NCBI GenBank assembly: GCA_024196135.1
Contig: JAMQCK010000335.1
Span: 1-27,921, forward strand
DNA from: Pleurotus ostreatus/Saccharomyces cerevisiae fusant
Lineage: Eukaryota > Opisthokonta
Length of the DNA stretch: 27,921 nucleotides
Direction: 5' to 3'
Shown here piece after piece: positions 20,854 to 27,921 of the stretch. The first letter of the stretch is position 1, and each line of letters begins with the position of its first letter. The notes below the pieces were generated by a model. It saw only the letters and a program-made list of their open reading frames with translations, searched no databases and was not told where the DNA came from. Both the position numbers and the translations under genes were made by a program.

Positions 20854-21393
20854 GGGTTTGGGTATATATATTCACGATCTGCATGTCTCATCTTACTGTA
20901 GTTGTAGTTCCAGCTTATAGACGGCCTATGTTGAAAAATAGGGATCATTTGCACACGTCTTCGACATGTTCTGGAAAGCTTTCAGTGTCGCGTATTGGAG
21001 AGCGTCGCAAGTTCACTATGCAATAATAGTAAAAGCTACGGTGCAAGAAATAGGTAGGCGGAAACAAGTACAAAGAATTGCTTTTATCGCTAGCAAGCGG
21101 ACGAATGAGGTCGGCAAAGTCCGAATTTTATGGACTCGCAGAGCCCATCTCTATAGTACGGTACGGTGAGAATATATAGTTAAATTACGTTCGGTAAGTA
21201 CGGCATTATGAGAGGCTGTAACGGTACTGTATAAGTTAGCTGAAGGCTCATACATATAGTCATCTCGTAAAACAAGAAAATGTGGCGCAGAGCGGCGGGA
21301 CCAGGCGTTATGCCGCGCCTCCGCTGCTCGGGCGAACATGATGGGTTCTGCTACAGCCTGGCTAACTTCTGTGGCAGCATGGCTAGAATGCTG
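20854..21393. other. AT-rich convergent intergenic region
   Basis: Lies between the stop codons of TRP1 (+) and the thioesterase (-). It is clearly more AT-rich than its flanks and should hold both 3' UTRs. No gene, repeat or RNA was recognised. Confidence 0.5.
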
Positions 21394-22271
21394 TTACAGC
21401 CTCGAGCTGACAGGCTGCATCTTATTGATGAAGGCGGACGCCACAGTCCTTCCCGTATCCCGGTCAACGATCTGCGCGAAGAGAAGATGTCAAGGTCAAT
21501 TTCCAGACGGATCACTACAAGGGGCGGTCGCACGCACCTCGCATCGGGCTGTCATCACACGGCCGCCCAGCGACACCGAAGTGCTGACGATGCGGAGGCG
21601 CGTGCCGCTGGGGGAAGGGAAGCATGAGAAGGCGCGCGCGGGCAGCAACGGGGCGCGGGGACGTACACTGGGGCGGGCGCGTGAAACATGATATTCATGC
21701 CCTGGGTGACACCGACGCCGTTGACGTTGGACACGAGTCCCAGGACGACGAGGGGCGTGCTGCAGCAGCTGACAGATCGTGTTAGAGGGCGAAGATCCTT
21801 GAGGAAAGCAAACTTACTTGTCTATGAGGTAGGCTATGCAGCCGCCGTGCAGCATGCCAGCGCCGTTTAGCATGTCTGAAGAATTCGAGGTCAGGACAGT
21901 GAGAAGGTAAAGTTGCTATCCTACTTACGTTTTGTAACTAGCAGCTCTGCTACCGTGACGGCTTCGAAGCGCCCCTGCTTCTCCAGCTGACGGTCGATAC
22001 TGATCTCCTTGAACATGACGGAGTGGCCGACAGTTGACCCAAAGGCGTCCCCTTCGCCGACACCGTAGCCATAGAAGGTGTTGCACATGAGCTGCTTGAC
22101 ATAGTCTGGCGCATTTCCTCGTATGAGCGTAACGTCGCCGTAGTCGGGGAGCGCAGCTGGCTCGACCCATGCGCGACGAGAGGGCTTATTCCTGACGGTG
22201 CGAGGGTAATGGGTCTCGACAGACATGCCGCCAGCAGCGCTCGCGGAGATAGAGTCGGATCGTGCAGACAT
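21394..22271 (-). CDS. Hotdog-fold thioesterase (4HBT/PaaI-like)
   Basis: Likely hydrolyses acyl-CoA thioesters, as in the PaaI/ACOT13/THEM4 group. Five exons (22271-21929, 21875-21818, 21768-21667, 21607-21538, 21471-21394) give 216 aa, with all splice phases consistent. The hotdog core is carried by the later exons. NGAGMLHGG (118-126) supplies the conserved HGG loop and the helix start, with Asp133 in AYLID in the position of the catalytic acid. GTRLRIVSTSVSLGGRVMTARCE is the usual long strand pair, and DTGRTVASAFINKM the last strand. The N-terminal about 60 residues are Ser/Ala-rich and not recognised; they could be a targeting segment. For the donor at 21666, GTACGT is used because the neighbouring GTGTAC breaks frame. 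Confidence 0.87.
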
Positions 22272-22342
22272 TATAGCGTGAAGAGGGAGGAGGGGAAAGA
22301 AAGAAAAGAGTAGAATGAACTCACCTACTGGTCGGTGGCGAC

Positions 22343-22350
22343 TTTATATA
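22343..22350 (-). promoter_or_regulatory. TATA box of the thioesterase gene
   Basis: TATATAAA on the minus strand lies 72 bp upstream of the ATG at 22271, followed by a pyrimidine-rich leader. Confidence 0.6.
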
Positions 22351-23676
22351 CTGAATGGCCGCAGATCCTGCGACAACACGACGAGTAGGCGTTGTCCTGG
22401 TCTGTCAACGCGGGGTGCTCCGGCAGAAGGTAGGATACCTTGAGCACGCCCACGTGTGAAGGTGCATGAAATAGGATCGCCCGATTCTCGTCGACGTCTA
22501 TACGACTCAAGGAGATATTCGACAGGCGGTCGCCGCCTACGCGCAGGAAAGAGGGGCGAAAAGGCCGTTAGCGCTGCGCGAAAGCGAGCCGGCACCCGAG
22601 CCGGTATCGACGAGGGTCATGCATATCGGAAGGGCCGCCTGAGAGGAAGGATAAGCTTGTGGGACATGCATTGTCCTGATCGTCGACGGAGCGCCGCTGT
22701 AATGGAGGTGCATCAGCCCCCACCGCCCCTTCGGCACGGTGCCGCCTAAGTATAGGCTGACATGGAAACAGCCGCTGGTGAAGACATAGAAGGCCAGTAG
22801 ACCGTATGCGCACTTCAGGCCGCCATGTCTGTTCGGGGCACGGCGACTCCGAATGCAGAGGCCAAGTACGATTGGACCGGACTCGAGGGCAGCCACCGAC
22901 ATACCCCGCACCTTCTCGGAAGACGTACAGATGTCGTGAGATCAGCCTCATTGAAGGAAGGGTAGGACGATTTGGTCCTCCTACACAGTCTGCGACTTCG
23001 ATGCCAGCCAGCTTGACAGCGTTGTTTCAACATGCACCGTGTGAGGGCGAGGGCATGGCTGTAAGCGGAGAGTCAGACGGTCATGGAGCGCCTTGTGCAG
23101 GGAAATATGGGGGATAACAAGGAGAAGAACTCACTACAGCCCAGTTTGCTCAGCTACAGCGCTGTCGAAGAAGTTCAACCGCGTTACGGCGAATCGCGAC
23201 CAGAAAGGTGTAGTCACATGAGGGAGCGGCGCATCTCACGTGCCCATAGTTGAACTTCGGGCGAATATTGAATTGCCGCATAGAAATCGAGGGCATAGGT
23301 GTCGGTTCGCATCTCTGCGGTCTGACGAAAGGCCTATGCCCGAGGCAGTGGTCACGGTAGATGTAATACGCCCACCTCGCAAGACAAACCGCTCATAAAG
23401 CTAGTTTGCAAGGCAGGTTATTCAAACCTTGAGGCGGCGCTTTCTCCAGCTTGCCGCATTACCCAAGCGCATCGGCGACTTGATAACCGCTTGACGGTAG
23501 ACGCGAGCATGATCATCGACGACAACAGAGTGTGCAAGGCAGAAACGGTCGACAGCGGGGTATCGGGCATCGTAAGCAGTTGAGTACAACTGCGCGCTGC
23601 TGAGCAAGTATATCGTCAATAAAGATACTCCAGAGAAAATCGTGCCACAGGAAAGTACACCGTCAGCTAGCCTCCC
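22351..23676. other. 1.3 kb stretch without a recognised gene
   Basis: Only short frames occur on either strand and none gives a known domain. On the minus strand several pieces have coding-like composition, including one with two hydrophobic segments. I could not link them with consistent splice sites. It may be a decayed gene, a fast-evolving orphan gene, or plain intergenic DNA between the thioesterase promoter and the end of the PXR1 gene. Confidence 0.5.
22537..22911 (-). CDS. Hypothetical membrane-like open frame, possibly gene fragment
   Basis: A 124-codon frame with two hydrophobic stretches: ALESGPIVLGLCI near the start and CAYGLLAFYVFTSGCFHVSLYLGG in the middle. A Ser/Gly-rich end follows. 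The pattern is loosely like one or two helices of the multi-pass proteins common in agaricomycetes, but no family signature is visible. There is no supported start, promoter or partner exon. It may be an exon of an unresolved gene, a pseudogene remnant, or chance. Low confidence. Confidence 0.22.
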   Translation of the reverse strand: MRGMSVAALESGPIVLGLCIRSRRAPNRHGGLKCAYGLLAFYVFTSGCFHVSLYLGGTVPKGRWGLMHLHYSGAPSTIRTMHVPQAYPSSQAALPICMTLVDTGSGAGSLSRSANGLFAPLSCA

Positions 23677-25440
23677 CTACGCCTCCTTCCGCTTCTTCTC
23701 CTCTTTTCTCCGCCGCTTTTCTGCCTTGCGCTCCTCCTTCGTCTTGGGGTCTTCGACAGGCGTTGCCTCCGAATCGTTCAACGGGGTAGGTGCAGCCGAA
23801 GGCGTCGAGTCGTCGTCGGTCTGCTTGTCGCGCTTCCGCTTCTTGGACTCTGTATGGATATCGGTCGTGATCTCCACCGTAACCTCAACCGCGTCGCCTT
23901 GCTTGCCCTTCCCCTTCTTGCCTTTCTTGTCCTTCTTCGCCGCCTTCTCCTCGTTCTCTTGCTCCTCCGCTTCCTTGCGCTTCTTCTCCTTCTTCTCCCT
24001 CTTTCGTCTCTCCTTCTCTGTCTCGGTCGCGGGTGCCTCCTCTGCAGGAACTGCCTCGCCAGAGAGCACCTTCGAGGAAGAAAGCGCTGCGAACATCGCC
24101 ATGCCCTTCCCCGTCTCCGTAGTCGGCGCCGTCGACGGCATCTGGAACATCCTTGCGAAAGAGCCCAAGCCGCCGCGAGGGGCAGACTCGTCGTCGTCGC
24201 GAGGTCTTGCGCCCGATCCTGGTGCGCTGAACCCGAGGCCGCTGCCAGATCCGAGTCCACTGCGCGATCCCAAGCCACCCCGCGGTGCATCTACTTCCTC
24301 ATCGCGCCTCCGGCTCGACCCCAATCCACCACGCGGCGCCTCTGACTCCTCTCGTGACGTGCTTTCTTCGGCTACGCTCTCCGTACCCGACGGCGGCACA
24401 GGCGTCGAGGAGCCCGACTTCGCCGCCTTCGCGGCCAGACGCTCCTTGAAATAGTCCGCGACCGACTTCGTGCTCTTCATCAGCTTCTCCATGGTCGCAG
24501 GCTCGTCGCTTATAGGTGTGAGGGCGCCCATTGGGGACGCGGTAGAGGAGAGGGAGGAGGGAGTGGGGGCGACGCCGAGGATTTCGGCGACGGCGGCGGC
24601 GTCTTTGGTGGCCATGCTTTTGAAGGCGATGTGTCGGGATCGATGTCTAGGGGATCGTTAGACGAGCGATGAGCGAAGCATCGCGAAGGAAAACGCACGC
24701 TCTGCGAAGGACAGGGCGAGGAGCGGGAGTGGGCAAAGGCTCGTCATCGGATGATTCCTCAGCTGCAGGAGCAGGAGTGCTATCCTCGCTTTTGTCCTTC
24801 TTCCGCTTCTTGCTCTTCTTCTCGCCATCCTCCTGCTCCTTCCGCTTCCGCTTCTTCTCCTTCTTCTCCCTCTTCAGCTCCTCCTTCGTTTTCTCCTTCC
24901 CCTCGCCCGCATTCTCCTTCACGTCTGAGGTGGTGTTCGTGTTCTCCCCCTCCCCACTCCCTTCCTCCGTCGGCTTCACGAACCCTCCCTCCGCTACCAC
25001 GCCCGTCGCGGGCGCGTACGTCTCCCCCGCCGCCGCGGCGTTCAGGCGCGCGAGCAGGTTCTCGTAGTCCTTGCTCTGCTTCCACGCGATTCCGTTGGGG
25101 TCCTTGGTGTGCGCGGCGCCGATGCCCATCATGTCGAGCTTCTGCGAGACCTTGATGGCGGAGGTGCGGCCCTCGCCCTGCGCGCCGAGGCCTTTGGAGG
25201 CATCCCAGCCGAACTTGGCAAGGTAGTTTTGGCCGAAGCGGGAGGCATCTGAGAGAGGGGGGCATGGACGGATGATGGGAGTGAAATGGTGTTGGGGCAG
25301 AATAGAAATGAGGGTGAGGGTAAAAAGAATATGTTAGATGCGGAAAATATGGGTCATGCATGGGACTGACCATCAGCCCAGCTCAGATTCCGGGGATCGT
25401 GCCCAATCCTCTGCTTCTGTTTGCGTCCTGCGAGACCCAT
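23677..25440 (-). CDS. PXR1: G-patch protein, PXR1/PinX1-like
   Basis: Nucleolar G-patch cofactor; yeast Pxr1/Gno1 acts in rRNA and snoRNA maturation and, like human PinX1, can inhibit telomerase. Three exons (25440-25371, 25248-24699, 24646-23677) give 529 aa. The opening MGLAGRKQKQRI...DPRNLSWADD leads into the G-patch (about residues 24-70: GQNYLAKFGWDASKGLGAQGEGR), then LDMMGIGA and ENLLARLNAA, all family hallmarks. Past the G-patch come two Lys/Glu-rich tracts, the first in exon 2 and the second at the C-terminus (ending KKRKEA), typical nucleolar signals. Between them is the conserved VLRRAHRSRHIAFKSMA, which spans the second intron, and three APRGGLGS repeats unlike most homologs. At 529 aa it is longer than yeast Pxr1 (271 aa), mainly through the low-complexity parts. 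Confidence 0.9.
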
Positions 25441-26038
25441 CTTCTATTGAACCTCAAGCTCAGATACAACGGAGAAAGATCGAGTGAATGGATGGCTGAA
25501 CAGGCGAGATTTCGATGGCGGACAAAATGGCGCAAGCGAGTAAGCTCCAGCTGCGCGTCGAGAGCCCAACAGGTAAGAGCGGAGGGAAGGGGGTAGCCTG
25601 GTTTTCCGGAATCCGAGATGGAGGCGGTGGGGAATGAGGAGCACGGAGTCTGATCGACGCTTGGATCAAAATTTGGATGACTAATCCTGCCATTGTTGTT
25701 TTTCTCCTTTCGGACAATAACGCCGACCTAGCTTGGGAGTAAGGTTACATAGTGTACATTCTGTATTATACAAGGATTTGCTTGGCTGGGGTGTATTCGC
25801 TCAGTGTTGGCATATAGAGACGTTTTTCAAAGGATCGTATCGAACTGCAGAGTGGCCAAGAGGCGGCTGCTTTCATGTCAAGGGGATGGGCTTGTACGCT
25901 GCACGGCAGATCCAGATGAATAATTTAGTCAGTATGTATGTACGTAGCAGGAAGGTATATACGGATCGTACAATTGTACATGTCTTTGTCAGTCTCATCC
26001 AACATATACACTGACCGTTTTTGAACCCAGACTTTAGC
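25441..26038. other. Intergenic region: MAP kinase 3' end and PXR1 promoter
   Basis: Both flanking genes run leftward, so this holds the kinase 3' UTR and the PXR1 promoter. The part nearest the kinase (about 25900-26020) is AT-rich with many TA steps. No further gene was recognised. Confidence 0.5.
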
Positions 26039-27773
<1,735 letters not shown>

Positions 27774-27921
27774 GTCGTCTTCGTGTACGTGCTCAGCGGC
27801 TTCTTCTGGTTCTGAATCGAGTGCTCTTAGGGTCCGGGACGGGTCGCGACTGGCTAGCAGTGCAAGGAGGAAGCACAGGATGGGTGGAGGGCGGGGCGGG
27901 GATGGAGGGGAATGACAAGTG
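27774..27921. other. 5' flank of the MAP kinase gene (window edge)
   Basis: Probable 5' leader or partial upstream exon of the kinase. No stop codon interrupts the kinase frame here and no upstream in-frame ATG is present. Two possible 3' splice sites (CTAAG, GCTAG on the minus strand) lie at about 27820-27860. Confidence 0.4.

Overview
The window is nuclear DNA of a filamentous basidiomycete, most likely an agaricomycete. Its protein-coding genes are GC-rich and densely packed, and most are cut by many 46-60 nt introns. The trifunctional tryptophan gene, the intron-split serine carboxypeptidase and the short secreted protein all have the architecture usual in mushrooms and wood-decay fungi. 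The species cannot be named from sequence alone. Thirteen protein genes and one tRNA gene can be supported. For each multi-exon gene I joined exons by hand and checked that splice phases and total length are consistent.

Layout, left to right. 36-4743 (+): DRS2-type P4-ATPase lipid flippase, 17 exons. 5012-5971 (-): HhH-GPD/endonuclease III-like DNA glycosylase, intronless. 6182-6978 (+): small membrane protein resembling promethin/LDAF1, sharing a 210 bp head-to-head promoter with the glycosylase. 7109-7774 (+): small secreted protein. 7882-9385 (-): aldo-keto reductase, 9 exons. 10097-10498 (+): Gln/Gly/Tyr-rich protein with a Cys-rich (CYSTM-like) tail. 10718-12212 (-): steryl-ester/acid lipase. 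12664-12771 (+): tRNA-Gln(UUG) with a hairpin-forming intron, followed by a degenerate 11-bp tandem repeat. 12984-14472 (-): type II membrane protein with a PC-esterase/TBL-like domain. 15145-17930 (+): S10 serine carboxypeptidase, 18 exons. 18389-20853 (+): TRP1 (glutamine amidotransferase, indole-glycerol-phosphate synthase and phosphoribosylanthranilate isomerase). 21394-22271 (-): hotdog thioesterase. About 22351-23676: a stretch without a convincing gene. 23677-25440 (-): PXR1/PinX1-like G-patch protein. 26039-27773 (-): cell-wall-integrity MAP kinase (SLT2/MPK1).

The genes are housekeeping and physiology genes that do not form an operon or an obvious biosynthetic cluster. Several act on membrane lipid or neutral lipid (flippase, promethin-like protein, steryl-ester lipase, acyl-CoA-type thioesterase), but nothing in the sequence shows that they are co-regulated. 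No transposon, CRISPR array, virus or toxin gene was recognised.

The most unusual features are structural. Two unrelated genes each carry a 13-nt microexon at or next to an active-site motif. Two introns are forced by reading frame to use GC-AG splice sites. One 54-nt intron has no stop and is a multiple of three. The tRNA has a hairpin intron and sits beside helically spaced repeats. The glycosylase lacks one iron-sulfur cysteine, and the promethin-like gene is of a kind that automatic annotation often misses.
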